A stretch of 64,000 nucleotides of DNA, taken from positions 1-64,000 of the forward strand of contig CADBYM010000016.1 of the NCBI GenBank assembly GCA_902798915.1, in the 5' to 3' direction. The first letter of the stretch is position 1. Every line of letters starts with the position of its first letter. The translations under genes and the position numbers were made by a program. Under the pieces are notes generated by a model. The model ran no database searches, had not been told where the DNA came from, and worked only from the letters and a program-made list of their open reading frames with translations. The DNA is from an uncultured Coriobacteriaceae bacterium. Lineage in GTDB: Bacteria > Actinomycetota > Coriobacteriia > Coriobacteriales > Atopobiaceae. Below, piece by piece: positions 1-10,704 of this stretch.

Positions 1-78
1 CGGGCGGCGTTCGGGAGGCGTGAGGTTAACGTGCAATAACATAAATGTACAGGGTGACATTTTCGCTCAACGACGACA

Positions 79-180
79 AACGATTTTCCACACTGGCTAA
101 AATAGCCACTGCGGAAAATCGTTATCAAAATCGGTAAATTCCCAGTTGAAGCCAATACTGCTTAACGATTTTCCGCACTA
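79..180. repeat. Palindromic repeat element upstream of the GH1 gene
   Basis: A long imperfect palindrome spans 79-123: left arm 79-99, 3-nt loop AAA, right arm 103-123, with 19 of 21 positions pairing (the core TGGCTA/TAGCCA is perfect). The outer arm AACGATTTTCC recurs as a third copy in direct orientation at 164-180. So the 16-mer motif occurs three times (+, -, +) within 102 bp, in DNA more AT-rich than the neighbouring genes. No reading frame of note lies here. It could be a REP-like dispersed element, a transcription terminator of a gene to the left of the window, or a multi-site operator. I did not see the motif elsewhere in the window. Confidence 0.6.
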
Positions 181-206
181 ATCTGTGCGTCATGGTGAGC
201 ACACCG

Positions 207-240
207 AAAAAAGGCCCAAGAGGGTTGCTCCCCTTGGGCC
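207..240 (-). terminator. Rho-independent terminator of the GH1 gene
   Basis: On the minus strand an 8-bp stem (GGCCCAAG pairing with CTTGGGCC, 233-240 and 213-220) is followed by six T residues (read as A at 207-212). It sits about 35 nt after the stop of the 6-phospho-beta-glucosidase gene, the expected place and orientation. Confidence 0.88.
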
Positions 241-275
241 GTTTGCGGACGAACTATCGCGCCTCCGCGCGTCGC

Positions 276-1739
<1,464 letters not shown>

Positions 1740-1743
1740 TCAT

Positions 1744-1822
1744 GCTCCTTCCTTCCAGGAGCATTCCTTAAAACTTATGATATGGATATGGGTACCATCG
1801 ACCGACAAAGGCCTAACGTTAG
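1744..1822 (-). promoter_or_regulatory. Candidate control region of the GH1 gene
   Basis: The 5' region of the GH1 gene holds a 6-bp inverted repeat around the pyrimidine/purine-rich leader (1744-1749 with 1757-1762) and a perfect 10-bp palindrome CTAACGTTAG (1813-1822). The palindrome is a plausible repressor operator. The -10/-35 boxes between them are not clear enough to call. Confidence 0.35.
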
Positions 1823-1970
1823 TCGATGAGTGGTAGTACGTCTTTCGGTGCAGGGCAAGCGCCTTGAGCATGCGTCAGCTCCGGGGCGTCTTTGTCGCAA
1901 GCCGACCGAAAACCGAACACGCTTTGCAATCCGTGTGATGGCAGGTGTGGGTCGCTACACTGGAATGGCA

Positions 1971-1984
1971 CAAACCTCAGTTCG
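1971..1984 (+). promoter_or_regulatory. Candidate LexA (SOS) box upstream of uvrA
   Basis: CAAACCTCAGTTCG matches the Gram-positive/actinobacterial LexA consensus CGAAC-N4-GTTCG at 9 of 10 fixed positions. It lies 11 bp before the uvrA start codon and about 10 bp after a -10-like TACACT (1956-1961), where a bound repressor would block initiation. uvrA is a classic SOS gene, which raises confidence. No lexA gene is in the window. Confidence 0.55.
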
Positions 1985-1995
1985 AAAGGAGCCCC

Positions 1996-4881
1996 ATGGC
2001 TTCGGAGTCCATTGCCATCCGTGGCGCGCGCGAGCATAACCTTCGCAACATTGACGTCGACATCCCTCGCGACAAGCTCGTGGTCATAACGGGTCTCTCT
2101 GGCTCAGGCAAGTCGAGCCTCGCGTTCGACACAATCTATGCCGAGGGCCAGCGACGCTACGTGGAGAGTCTCTCGAGCTATGCCCGCATGTTCCTCGGGC
2201 AGATGGACAAGCCCGACCTCGATTCCATCGACGGCCTGAGTCCGGCGGTCTCCATCGACCAGAAGACGACGAGCCGCAACCCGCGCTCGACGGTAGGCAC
2301 CGTGACGGAGATATATGACTATCTGCGTCTGCTCTATGCGCGCGTCGGTACGCCGCACTGCCCGGAGTGCGGCCGACCCATCGAGCGCCAGACCACCGAC
2401 CAAGTGGCCGACAAGGTCCTCGAGCACGCACAAGGGCGACGTGCCCTCGTCTTGGCGCCCGTGGTGCTGGGCCGCAAGGGCGAATACACCAAGCTCTTTG
2501 AGGACTTGCGTCGCGAGGGGTTCAGTCGCGTGCGCGTCGATGGAGAGGTGCGCGAGCTCGGCGAGGGCGAGATCCGCCTGCCCAAGACCTTCAAGCACAG
2601 CATCGAGGTCGTGGTGGACCGCATCGTGGTGCGCGAGAACTCCCTGGGCCGCATCGCCGAGGCGGTCGAGACAGCGACCAAGATGGCGGAGGGCCGCGTT
2701 GGCTTCCTGCTCATGGCCGACCGCAAGGACCCCGAGCGCATGCCCGAGGAATTGCTGCAGTACTCGCTGGCACTCGCGTGTCCGGAGCATGGCCACTCCA
2801 TCGACGACCTTCAGCCACGCGACTTCTCGTTCAATGCGCCCTATGGCGCCTGCCCCGACTGTGACGGCCTGGGAACGAGGCGCATCGTGGATGCAGAGGC
2901 GCTCATCGAGGACCCCGCGCTTTCGGTGGCGGAAGGCGTCTTCGGCGGCATCTTCGGCAACTCGAACTACTATCCCCAGGTGCTCGCCGCAGTGTGCCGT
3001 CACCTCGACGTGGACCCCACGACGCCTTGGGAGGACCTCCCCCGGCGCGTGCAGCGTGCCCTTCTTGACGGGCTCGGCTCAACGAAGATTCGCGTCGACT
3101 ACCTCACGCGCGATGGTCGCAACACGTATTGGTTCACGAAGTTCGACGGTGTACGCAACATACTCTTCGACAAGTACCAGGAGACCAGCTCCGAGACGAT
3201 GCGCAAGCACTACGAGAAGTACATCCGCGAGACGCCGTGCCCGACGTGCCACGGCGCTCGCCTCAAACCGGAGTATCTTGCCGTTACCGTGGGGGATTGC
3301 AACATCCAGGAGGTCTGCGACCTCTCCTGTCGGGAGGCGCTCGAGTTCTTCGAGAGCCTCGAACTCACCGAGCGGCAGCAGCTCATTGGCGCCCCCATCG
3401 TCAAGGAGGTTCTCGCACGTCTGCGCTTCCTCGTCAACGTGGGCTTGGACTACCTCACGCTCAGCCGCGCGGCCGCAACGCTCTCGGGCGGTGAGGCGCA
3501 GCGCATCCGGCTGGCCACGCAGATTGGCGCAGGGCTCATGGGGGTGCTCTACATCTTGGACGAACCGTCCATCGGCCTCCACCAACGCGACAACGACCGC
3601 CTAATTGCCACCCTGCGTCGCCTGCGTGACCAAGGCAATACCGTCATCGTCGTCGAGCACGACGAGGACACCATCCTCGCGGCCGACTATGTCATCGACA
3701 TGGGCCCTGGCGCGGGGGAGCGCGGCGGTGACGTCGTTGCCGCAGGAACGCCCGCGCAAATCGAGCAAAGCGAGGAGTCCCTCACGGGTTCGTATCTGCG
3801 CGGCGAGCGCATGATCAAGCTGCCTGCCGAGCGTCGAAGCCCCAACCGCGGCTCCATACGCATACTGGGTGCGCGGGCAAACAACCTCAAGAACGTCACC
3901 GCACGCATCGAACTGGGCACCTTCACCGTGGTCACGGGTGTCTCCGGCTCCGGCAAGAGCTCGCTCATCACCGACACGCTTGCACCGGCGCTCACCAATG
4001 CCGTGCATCGCTCGCAGCGGACCGTGGGGCCGTATCGCAAGATTGAGGGCCTGATCGACGAGGAAGGTCGCAAGATCGTGGACAAGGTCATCGACATCGA
4101 CCAGAGTCCCATCGGACGTACGCCTCGCTCAAACCCCGCCACCTACATCGGGCTATGGGACGACCTTCGACAGCTCTTCGCGAGCGTGCCGGAGAGTCGT
4201 GCGCGTGGGTATGCGCCGGGGCGCTTCTCGTTCAACGTGAGCGGAGGGCGCTGCGAGGCGTGCAAGGGCGACGGCCAAATAAAGATTGAGATGAACTTCC
4301 TGCCTGACGTGTACGTGCCGTGCGAGGTGTGCGGCGGCAGGCGCTACAACCGCGAGACGCTGGAGATCCGTTACCACGACAAGTCCATCTCGGACGTGCT
4401 GGACATGACCGTCACCGAGGCGCTCGCCTTCTTCGCGAATATTCCCCGCATCGAGAAGAAGCTTCGCACGCTCTACGAGGTGGGCTTGGGATATATCCAC
4501 TTGGGACAGCCGGCGACGACGCTTTCGGGCGGGGAGGCACAGCGTGTCAAGCTTGCCAAGGAGCTGCACCGCCAGCAGACGGGCAAGACGTTCTACATCC
4601 TCGACGAGCCCACGACGGGCCTTCACTTCGAGGACGTTCGGCAGCTAGTGGACGTGCTGCAACGGCTCGTGGACGCTGGGAACACGGTGCTCGTCATCGA
4701 GCACAACCTCGACGTCATAAAGACGGCTGACCGCATCATCGACCTGGGTCCCGAAGGCGGCGATGGGGGAGGCCAGATCGTGGCGTACGGCACGCCCGAG
4801 AAGGTGGCCCAGAACCCCGATAGCTACACCGGCAAATACCTTGCGCGCATCCTCGAGCGCGATCGCACCAGGATGCGGTAG
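1996..4881 (+). CDS. uvrA: UvrABC excinuclease ATPase subunit UvrA
   Basis: A 961-residue UvrA, the damage-sensing ABC-type ATPase of nucleotide excision repair. Two ATPase modules are visible: Walker [10 protein letters not shown] (about residue 33) with signature [12 protein letters not shown] (about 495), and Walker [10 protein letters not shown] (about 647) with [12 protein letters not shown] (about 842). Zinc-binding CxxC pairs occur near residues 120, 286, 414 and 752-780 ([17 protein letters not shown]). The start at 1996 is chosen over an upstream in-frame codon because AAAGGAG sits 6 nt before it and the family N-terminus begins with [15 protein letters not shown]. It appears monocistronic. 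uvrC is in the same window (27940) but uvrB is not. Confidence 0.98.
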   Translation: MASESIAIRGAREHNLRNIDVDIPRDKLVVITGLSGSGKSSLAFDTIYAEGQRRYVESLSSYARMFLGQMDKPDLDSIDGLSPAVSIDQKTTSRNPRSTVGTVTEIYDYLRLLYARVGTPHCPECGRPIERQTTDQVADKVLEHAQGRRALVLAPVVLGRKGEYTKLFEDLRREGFSRVRVDGEVRELGEGEIRLPKTFKHSIEVVVDRIVVRENSLGRIAEAVETATKMAEGRVGFLLMADRKDPERMPEELLQYSLALACPEHGHSIDDLQPRDFSFNAPYGACPDCDGLGTRRIVDAEALIEDPALSVAEGVFGGIFGNSNYYPQVLAAVCRHLDVDPTTPWEDLPRRVQRALLDGLGSTKIRVDYLTRDGRNTYWFTKFDGVRNILFDKYQETSSETMRKHYEKYIRETPCPTCHGARLKPEYLAVTVGDCNIQEVCDLSCREALEFFESLELTERQQLIGAPIVKEVLARLRFLVNVGLDYLTLSRAAATLSGGEAQRIRLATQIGAGLMGVLYILDEPSIGLHQRDNDRLIATLRRLRDQGNTVIVVEHDEDTILAADYVIDMGPGAGERGGDVVAAGTPAQIEQSEESLTGSYLRGERMIKLPAERRSPNRGSIRILGARANNLKNVTARIELGTFTVVTGVSGSGKSSLITDTLAPALTNAVHRSQRTVGPYRKIEGLIDEEGRKIVDKVIDIDQSPIGRTPRSNPATYIGLWDDLRQLFASVPESRARGYAPGRFSFNVSGGRCEACKGDGQIKIEMNFLPDVYVPCEVCGGRRYNRETLEIRYHDKSISDVLDMTVTEALAFFANIPRIEKKLRTLYEVGLGYIHLGQPATTLSGGEAQRVKLAKELHRQQTGKTFYILDEPTTGLHFEDVRQLVDVLQRLVDAGNTVLVIEHNLDVIKTADRIIDLGPEGGDGGGQIVAYGTPEKVAQNPDSYTGKYLARILERDRTRMR

Positions 4882-5045
4882 GTGCGTGCACACATAGTCT
4901 GGCGAGGACCGTTGCCGAACGCCTGAACGTCCGAATGGCCTCACGTTGCGAGTCGGTAACAGACTCGTGTGCTCGAATGCCTCGCGTTTAGGATAGGTGG
5001 GTACGATTGGTACTGTTTTAGATATTGAACTTGTCAGGGGGAACA

Positions 5046-6281
5046 ATGAAAATCGAGAATGCAGTATCGCGCAGAAGCTTCCTCAAGCTCTCTGGCGTTG
5101 TTGCGGCCGGTCTCGGCCTCACGGCGTGCGGCGGGTCAGGTGAATCTGAGTCTTCGTCGGATGGTACCGCTGCTGCCGGTGGCGACACCTTCATGATTGG
5201 CGGCATTGGTCCCGTGACGGGCGCCGCTGCCATCTATGGTTCCGCGACGAAGTACGGTGCACAGGTTGCCGTCGACGAGGTCAACGCTGCCGGTAAGATC
5301 AAGCTTGAGCTCAACTGGCAGGATGACGAGCATGACGCAGAGAAGGCCGTCAACGCGTACAACACGCTGAAGGACTGGGGCATGCAGATTCTGGTGGGCA
5401 CCACCACGACCACCCCGTGCGTCGCCGTCTCGACCGAGACCAATGCGGACCGCGTCTTCGAGCTGACGCCCTCTGCGTCCTCCGTCAACGTCATCGGCGG
5501 CGAGGAGATCGGTGCCGACAACCCACGCAAGGACAACGTCTTCCAGATGTGCTTCACCGACCCCAACCAGGGCACGGCATCCGCTCAGTACATCGACGAG
5601 CAGAAGCTCGGTACGAAGGTTGCCATTATCTACAACAACGCTGACGCATACTCCACCGGCATCTACCAGAAGTTCGTGGACGAGGCCGCGAGCAAGTCCT
5701 TCGAAATAGTCTCCACCACGACCTTCACCGACGACCAGACGGACTTCTCCGTGCAGGTGAAGGACGCCAAGGACAACAAGGCCGACCTCGTCTTCCTTCC
5801 CATCTACTACACGCCCGCATCGCTGATCCTGGCCGAGGCAAAGAAGCAGGACTTCGCCCCGAAGTTCTTTGGCGTTGACGGCATGGATGGCATCCTGACC
5901 CTCGAGGGCTTCGACACCTCGCTCGCAGAGGGCGTCATGCTGCTTACTCCCTTCGTCGCGACCGCAGAGGACGAGGCGACGCAGAGCTTCGACGATGCCT
6001 ACAAAGCAGCCACCGGCTCGGACGAGAACCCCAATCAGTTTGCCGCCGATGCCTATGACTGCGTGAAGGCCATCGCCCAAGCCATCGAGGAGGCTGGCAT
6101 CACGCCCGACATGGCGACCGAGGAGATGTGCGACGCGCTCATCGCGCAGTTCACCAGCTCGAGCTTCAAGTACAGCGGCCTGACTGGCGAGTCAAGCTGG
6201 TCTACCACCGGTGAGGTCACCAAGACTCCCAAGGGCATGGTCATCGAGAACGGCATCTACATGCCGCTTGACGCCGAGTAG
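5046..6281 (+). CDS. livJ: Branched-chain amino-acid ABC transporter, substrate-binding lipoprotein
   Basis: A 411-residue periplasmic-binding-protein type I (LivJ/LivK family) lipoprotein that should capture leucine, isoleucine or valine, or a related amino acid, outside the membrane. The N-terminus has a Tat-like SRRSFLK followed by a hydrophobic stretch and the lipobox LTAC with the lipidated Cys at residue 28. A Ser/Gly-rich linker follows. The start at 5046 is supported by CAGGGGG 6 nt upstream. It is the first gene of the liv operon, separated from livH by a strong hairpin that would favour its over-expression relative to the membrane parts. The exact substrate cannot be read from sequence. 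Confidence 0.92.
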   Translation: MKIENAVSRRSFLKLSGVVAAGLGLTACGGSGESESSSDGTAAAGGDTFMIGGIGPVTGAAAIYGSATKYGAQVAVDEVNAAGKIKLELNWQDDEHDAEKAVNAYNTLKDWGMQILVGTTTTTPCVAVSTETNADRVFELTPSASSVNVIGGEEIGADNPRKDNVFQMCFTDPNQGTASAQYIDEQKLGTKVAIIYNNADAYSTGIYQKFVDEAASKSFEIVSTTTFTDDQTDFSVQVKDAKDNKADLVFLPIYYTPASLILAEAKKQDFAPKFFGVDGMDGILTLEGFDTSLAEGVMLLTPFVATAEDEATQSFDDAYKAATGSDENPNQFAADAYDCVKAIAQAIEEAGITPDMATEEMCDALIAQFTSSSFKYSGLTGESSWSTTGEVTKTPKGMVIENGIYMPLDAE

Positions 6282-6292
6282 GTTAGGTCGGG

Positions 6293-6363
6293 GTGCGGCG
6301 GGGGACACGCCCCTACGGCACGCGTGAAACTCGTGTGCCGTAGGGGCGTGTCCCTTGCCGCAC
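6293..6363 (+). promoter_or_regulatory. Long intercistronic hairpin between livJ and livH
   Basis: A 20-bp perfect inverted repeat (6302-6321 with 6335-6354) is extended by a further 7-bp stem (6293-6299 with 6357-6363), giving a 71-nt stem-loop of about 27 base pairs. It has no T-run, so it is not a classical terminator. Such structures after a binding-protein gene commonly act as a 3' mRNA stabiliser or partial attenuator, raising binding protein relative to permease. That role is inferred. Confidence 0.8.
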
Positions 6364-6388
6364 TGCGCATAGAAGAGAGGAGGGGCGC

Positions 6389-7270
6389 ATGGGCTTCCTT
6401 ACCAACCTGATCAACGGTGTCAGCTTGGGTAGCGTGTACGCCATCATCGCGCTGGGTTACACGATGGTCTACGGCATCGCCAAGATGCTCAACTTCGCGC
6501 ATGGCGACGTCATCATGGTGGGTGGCTACATCTGCTTCGTGTGCATGAATAACCTTGGCCTTCCGGTGGCGGTGGCCATCTTGCTGTCCATCGTGGGATG
6601 CACCTGCCTGGGCATGGTGGTGGAGCGTGCGGCATACAAGCCGCTGCGCGAGGCTCCGTCGCTTGCCGTTCTCATCACCGCAATCGGCGTGAGCTACTTT
6701 CTCCAGAACTCCGCCCTGCTCATCTGGGGTGCCGATCCCAAGGTCTTCAAGTCGGTGGTGGATTTGCCCTCGCTCAAGTTCTTTGAGGGACAGCTCGTCG
6801 TGGGACCCATCAACATTGTGACAGCCCTCACGTGCGTGCTCATCATGGTGAGCCTCACGCTCTTCACATCGCGCACCAAGATGGGCAAGGCCATGCGTGC
6901 CTGCTCCGAGGACAAGGGCGCGGCGCAACTCATGGGCATCAATGTGAACACCACCATCTCCATGGTCTTTGCCATCGGTTCTGGTCTTGCGGCGATTGCA
7001 GGCGTATTGCTTTGCTCGACGTATCCTACGCTCATGCCTACGACGGGATCGCTGCCTGGCATCAAGGCGTTCACGGCCGCAGTCATCGGTGGCATCGGCT
7101 CGATTCCTGGGGCCGCGCTTGGTGGCGTGTTGCTCGGCATCATCGAGATCTTTGCCAAGGCCTACATCGGCACGCAGCTCGCCGACGCCATCGTCTTTGG
7201 CGTGCTCATCGTCATGCTCCTCATCCGTCCTGCCGGACTGCTCGGCAAAGAGATTCACGAGAAGGTGTAA
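6389..7270 (+). CDS. livH: Branched-chain amino-acid ABC transporter permease LivH
   Basis: A 293-residue integral membrane permease of the LivH family with about eight hydrophobic segments. The opening LINGVSLGSVYAIIALG and MVYGIAKMLNFAHGD are the characteristic LivH signature. It forms the transmembrane channel with LivM. The start is preceded by AGAGGAGGGG. The stop is immediately followed by the livM start region, so the two are translationally coupled. Confidence 0.95.
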   Translation: MGFLTNLINGVSLGSVYAIIALGYTMVYGIAKMLNFAHGDVIMVGGYICFVCMNNLGLPVAVAILLSIVGCTCLGMVVERAAYKPLREAPSLAVLITAIGVSYFLQNSALLIWGADPKVFKSVVDLPSLKFFEGQLVVGPINIVTALTCVLIMVSLTLFTSRTKMGKAMRACSEDKGAAQLMGINVNTTISMVFAIGSGLAAIAGVLLCSTYPTLMPTTGSLPGIKAFTAAVIGGIGSIPGAALGGVLLGIIEIFAKAYIGTQLADAIVFGVLIVMLLIRPAGLLGKEIHEKV

Positions 7271-7273
7271 GTG

Positions 7274-8371
7274 ATGGGTAAGCTCAAGAACCTCAACGCT
7301 GCCACGCGCTCCAATCTGATTACCTACGGCATGGTGATCGTGCTCTTCGTTGTGATGCAGTCGCTTGCTGCCGCAAAGGCGATATCGAGCTCCACAGCCG
7401 GTCTCTTGGTGCCGATTACCGCCTACATCTGCCTTGCCATATCGCTCAACCTCGTGGTCGGCATCTCGGGTGAGCTGTCGCTTGGCCACGCTGGCTTCAT
7501 GAGCGTCGGCGCCTTCACGGGCGTCATCGTGGCCAGCATGCTCGCGGAGGCAATCCCCGTGGGCTGGGCGAGGCTGCTCGTCTCGATGCTCGTGGGAGGT
7601 GTGTTCGCCGGCCTCGCGGGATTCTTGGTGGGCGTGCCGGTCATGAGGTTGCACGGAGACTACCTTGCCATCGTGACGCTTGCGTTCGGCGAGATTATCA
7701 AGAACCTGCTTAACAACCTCTATGCGGGCTTCGATGGCTCGGGGCTGCACCTCTCCATGACCAACGCGCAGGCGCTCGGCATGGATGGGGGCAAGATCGT
7801 GATCAATGGCCCGCAGGGTGCCGTGGGCATCACGAAGCTCTCGAACTTCGCGATGGGCTTCTTGCTGGTCCTGTTCACGCTCTTCGTGGTGCTCAACCTC
7901 GTGAATAGTCGGACGGGACGTGCCATCATGGCGGTGCGCGACAACCGCATTGCTGCCGAGTCCGTGGGCATCAACACGACGAAGTACCGTCTGATCGCGT
8001 TTGTGGTGTCGGCGGCGCTGGCGGGGATGGCGGGTGCCCTCTACGCGCAGAACTTCAGCTCCATCGTGCCCAAGAAGTTCGACTTCAACACGTCAATCCT
8101 CATTCTGGTCTTCGTGGTTCTTGGCGGAATGGGCAACATCCGCGGTGGCATCATTGCCGCCATCGTGCTTACCATCCTCCCAGAGAAGCTGCGCTTCATC
8201 GGAGACTTCCGCATGCTCATGTATGCCATCGTGCTGATCGCCGTGATGCTTGTCACAAACAACCGAACGATTCAGTCAAAGATTGCCGACCTGCGCGAAC
8301 GATTGCGTCGCAGGGGAGACGATCAGGCCGCGTTGGCCGTCGACGCGGAGGGAGGCGTCGTCGATGAGTAG
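7274..8371 (+). CDS. livM: Branched-chain amino-acid ABC transporter permease LivM
   Basis: A 365-residue permease with multiple membrane segments and the LivM family motif LSLGHAGFMSVGAF near residues 70-85, followed by the conserved DNRIAAESVGIN cytoplasmic coupling region near 220. A GTG at 7271 directly after the livH stop is an alternative start; ATG at 7274 is preferred. The C-terminal tail after the last membrane segment is basic, then acidic. The stop codon lies inside the start of livG (ATGAGTAG). Confidence 0.94.
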   Translation: MGKLKNLNAATRSNLITYGMVIVLFVVMQSLAAAKAISSSTAGLLVPITAYICLAISLNLVVGISGELSLGHAGFMSVGAFTGVIVASMLAEAIPVGWARLLVSMLVGGVFAGLAGFLVGVPVMRLHGDYLAIVTLAFGEIIKNLLNNLYAGFDGSGLHLSMTNAQALGMDGGKIVINGPQGAVGITKLSNFAMGFLLVLFTLFVVLNLVNSRTGRAIMAVRDNRIAAESVGINTTKYRLIAFVVSAALAGMAGALYAQNFSSIVPKKFDFNTSILILVFVVLGGMGNIRGGIIAAIVLTILPEKLRFIGDFRMLMYAIVLIAVMLVTNNRTIQSKIADLRERLRRRGDDQAALAVDAEGGVVDE

Positions 8372-9335
8372 AGACGTTAAGGGCACCTACCGGGCCCAAA
8401 GCAGACGCGAGGAAGATGTGAAGGGTACCTACAAGGCGCAGAGTGCAGCTGCCGGTGCGGCGAGGGATACGTCAGCCGAGACTCCGAGCGCGCGTAAGCG
8501 CCGTGGTCCCACCACGCGCATGGTGCCGGTGCCTAGTCAGTCCATCGTGCCGGAGCGAGATGCGGACAAGAACCCCATACTGGAATGCCGCCATCTGGGC
8601 ATCGACTTCGGTGGCCTGCGTGCTGTGGACGACTTTAACCTCATGATTGGTCGAACCGAGATTGCCGGCCTCATCGGACCGAACGGAGCGGGAAAGACCA
8701 CGGTGTTCAACCTGCTGACCAAGGTGTACGCGCCGACGCGCGGTACCATCCTGCTTGATGGCGTCGACACGGCAGGCATGGATACGCCCAAGGTGAGCCA
8801 AGCGGGAATAGCGCGTACCTTCCAGAACATCCGTCTCTTCGATTCCCTTTCGGTCGAGGACAACGTGCGCATTGGGCTGCACAACCAGATTCCCTGTGGC
8901 ATGTGGAGCGGTATGCTGCGCCTTCCTCGACACTGGGTGAGCGAGAAGGAGTTTCACGACAAGGCGCTCGAGCTACTTGACGTCTTTGGAATGGCGGGCA
9001 ACGCAGATGACATCGCGGGTTCGCTCCCGTATGGCGCCCAGCGCAGGCTGGAGATTGTGCGCGCGTTGGCAACCGACCCGAAGCTGCTGCTCCTCGACGA
9101 GCCGGCGGCAGGTATGAACCCGTCAGAGACGGCCGAGCTCATGGACAACATCGTGCGCATCCGCGACACATTTGATATCGCCGTGCTTCTCATTGAGCAC
9201 GACATGGACCTCGTGATGGGGATTTGCGAGGGAATTGCGGTGCTCAACTTCGGCAAGATCATCGCCAAGGGAACGCCAGCTGAGATTCAGAGCAACCCGC
9301 AGGTCATCGAGGCATACCTCGGCAAGCAGGAGTAA
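8364..9335 (+). CDS. livG: Branched-chain amino-acid ABC transporter ATP-binding protein LivG, N-terminally extended
   Basis: A 323-residue ABC ATPase. The usual LivG domain begins only at about residue 68 (NPILECRHLGIDFGGL). It contains Walker A GPNGAGKTT, the LivG-type PTRGTILLDG region, a degenerate signature SLPYGAQRRLEI and Walker B LLLLDEPAAGMNP. The first 67 residues are an unusual basic, low-complexity extension. It carries a tandem near-duplicate, DVKGTYRAQS and DVKGTYKAQS, at about residues 4-13 and 18-27. The start at 8364 overlaps the livM stop by 8 nt, which supports translation of the extension. A later ATG at about residue 53 is the alternative. Confidence 0.88.
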   Translation: MSRDVKGTYRAQSRREEDVKGTYKAQSAAAGAARDTSAETPSARKRRGPTTRMVPVPSQSIVPERDADKNPILECRHLGIDFGGLRAVDDFNLMIGRTEIAGLIGPNGAGKTTVFNLLTKVYAPTRGTILLDGVDTAGMDTPKVSQAGIARTFQNIRLFDSLSVEDNVRIGLHNQIPCGMWSGMLRLPRHWVSEKEFHDKALELLDVFGMAGNADDIAGSLPYGAQRRLEIVRALATDPKLLLLDEPAAGMNPSETAELMDNIVRIRDTFDIAVLLIEHDMDLVMGICEGIAVLNFGKIIAKGTPAEIQSNPQVIEAYLGKQE

Positions 9336-9349
9336 GGTCGTGATGCGTA

Positions 9350-10057
9350 ATGAGCATGCTGAAGATTACTGACCTCAACGTATACTATGGCTCGATTCAT
9401 GCCGTCAAGGGCGTCTCCTTCGAGGTCGAGGAGGGCGAGATCGTAACGCTCATTGGGGCGAATGGCGCCGGCAAGTCCACCACGCTCAACACCGTGGCCG
9501 GACTCCTGCGGCCCCGCTCCGGCTCCATCGAGTTCGAAGGGAAGAGCCTCGTGGGTGTTCCGGCGCACAAGATGGTCTCGAGGGGTATCGCATTGTGCCC
9601 GGAGGGACGGCGCATCTTTCAGGACATGACCGTGCGCGAGAATCTGGAGATGGGTGCCTTCACGCGCACTGAGGAAGAATCGCTTGAGATGCGCAAGCGC
9701 GTGTACGAGAGCTTCCCGCGCCTCAAGGAGCGGCGCACGCAGGCGGGTGGCACGCTCAGCGGAGGCGAGCAGCAGATGCTCGCGATGGGTCGTGCCCTCA
9801 TGAGCAAGCCCAAGCTCATGATGCTTGACGAGCCCTCCATGGGTCTGGCCCCCATCTTGGTGCAGGAGATTTTCGACATAATCAAGGAGCTCAACGCGCA
9901 GGGGACCACCATACTCCTCGTTGAGCAGAACGCGAGCATGGCGCTTTCCATCGCGAACCGTGCGTACGTGCTCGAGACCGGTCGCGTGTCCATGAGCGGC
10001 GACGCGAATGAGCTGCTCCACGACGAGCGTGTGCGCAAGGCATATTTGGGTGGTTGA
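9350..10057 (+). CDS. livF: Branched-chain amino-acid ABC transporter ATP-binding protein LivF
   Basis: A 235-residue ABC ATPase of normal LivF length: Walker A GANGAGKST (about residues 37-45), signature LSGGEQQMLAMGRAL, Walker B LMMLDEPSMGLAP and the H-loop region replaced by LLVEQNA, as usual in LivF. With LivG it forms the ATPase heterodimer energising LivHM. It starts 15 nt after livG. Its last codons are followed after 20 nt by ybaK, probably on the same transcript. Confidence 0.95.
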   Translation: MSMLKITDLNVYYGSIHAVKGVSFEVEEGEIVTLIGANGAGKSTTLNTVAGLLRPRSGSIEFEGKSLVGVPAHKMVSRGIALCPEGRRIFQDMTVRENLEMGAFTRTEEESLEMRKRVYESFPRLKERRTQAGGTLSGGEQQMLAMGRALMSKPKLMMLDEPSMGLAPILVQEIFDIIKELNAQGTTILLVEQNASMALSIANRAYVLETGRVSMSGDANELLHDERVRKAYLGG

Positions 10058-10077
10058 CGGAAGCGAGGAGGCGGAGC

Positions 10078-10578
10078 ATGGCTCGCAAGGCCGGTGGCGA
10101 TGCAAAGACGAATGCCATGCGTGAGCTCGAGCGTGCGGGCGTATTGTATGACGTTCGCACGTATGAGGTCGAGGAGGGTGTTCCTCCGCGCGACCTTGGC
10201 CTGCGCATTGCCGAGCTCATCGGTGCCGACCCAGAGTCACAGTTCAAGACGCTGGTGACCACGGGACCAAAGGGTGCCCATGTGGTGTGCTGCATTCCGG
10301 TGGGTGAGGAGCTCGACCTCAAGAAGGCCGCAGCGGCGGCAGGAGAGAAATCGCTTTCCATGATGCACGTGCGCGACCTTCTTGCCGTTTGTGGATACGA
10401 ACGCGGCGCATGCTCTCCCGTGGGCATGCGGAAGCGCTTTCTCACGCTCATCGACGAGACGGCGCAGCTCTTCGACACCATCGGCATCTCGGGCGGAAGG
10501 AAGGGCGTTACGCTCTTCCTTTCGCCCGAGGACTTGGCGACGTTCTTGGATGCGAAGCTTGCCGACATCGTAGTTTAG
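10078..10578 (+). CDS. ybaK: Cys-tRNA(Pro)/prolyl-tRNA deacylase, YbaK/EbsC family
   Basis: A 166-residue YbaK-type editing protein. It should hydrolyse mischarged Cys-tRNA(Pro) in trans, or a related misacylated tRNA, in the cytoplasm. Visible family features are the N-terminal GVLYDVRTYEVEEG, the FKTLVTTGPKGAHVVCCIPV strand pair containing the conserved lysine, and the C-terminal GISGGRKG. The ATG at 10078 follows GAGGAGG by 7 nt and is preferred to an upstream TTG. It probably shares the liv transcript. Confidence 0.9.
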   Translation: MARKAGGDAKTNAMRELERAGVLYDVRTYEVEEGVPPRDLGLRIAELIGADPESQFKTLVTTGPKGAHVVCCIPVGEELDLKKAAAAAGEKSLSMMHVRDLLAVCGYERGACSPVGMRKRFLTLIDETAQLFDTIGISGGRKGVTLFLSPEDLATFLDAKLADIVV

Positions 10579-10581
10579 GGT

Positions 10582-10601
10582 CCCTTTGGTCGGCCGAAGG
10601 G
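10582..10601 (+). terminator. Terminator-like hairpin after ybaK
   Basis: An 8-bp stem (10582-10589 with 10594-10601, one G-U pair) is closed by a TCGG tetraloop, directly after the ybaK stop. The T-run is poor, so efficiency is uncertain. It most likely ends the liv-ybaK transcript. Confidence 0.5.
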
Positions 10602-10643
10602 GCAGTTCTCAAAGACGTGCAGATAATGACCCATGCAATTGAC

Positions 10644-10660
10644 GTCTAAAGGGCGTAGAC
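10644..10660. promoter_or_regulatory. Inverted repeat upstream of acidic-repeat protein gene
   Basis: GTCTA-N7-TAGAC lies just after a -35-like TTGACG (10639-10644) and about 45 nt before the next start codon. This would suit an operator. No good -10 box is seen at the right spacing. Confidence 0.25.
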
Positions 10661-10704
10661 TGTCTCATGCGAATTGGTGGCTGCTTGAGTTGGGAGGAAG
10701 ACCG

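Noticed and set aside
4882..5045. Small gene between uvrA and livJ
   Set aside because: No frame with a ribosome site was seen; the region is taken as terminator/promoter space.
6257..7750. Long open frame of 497 codons on the minus strand across livH/livM
   Set aside because: It is antisense to two clear permease genes, has a His/Asp/Arg-biased composition typical of GC-rich shadow frames, and has no ribosome site.
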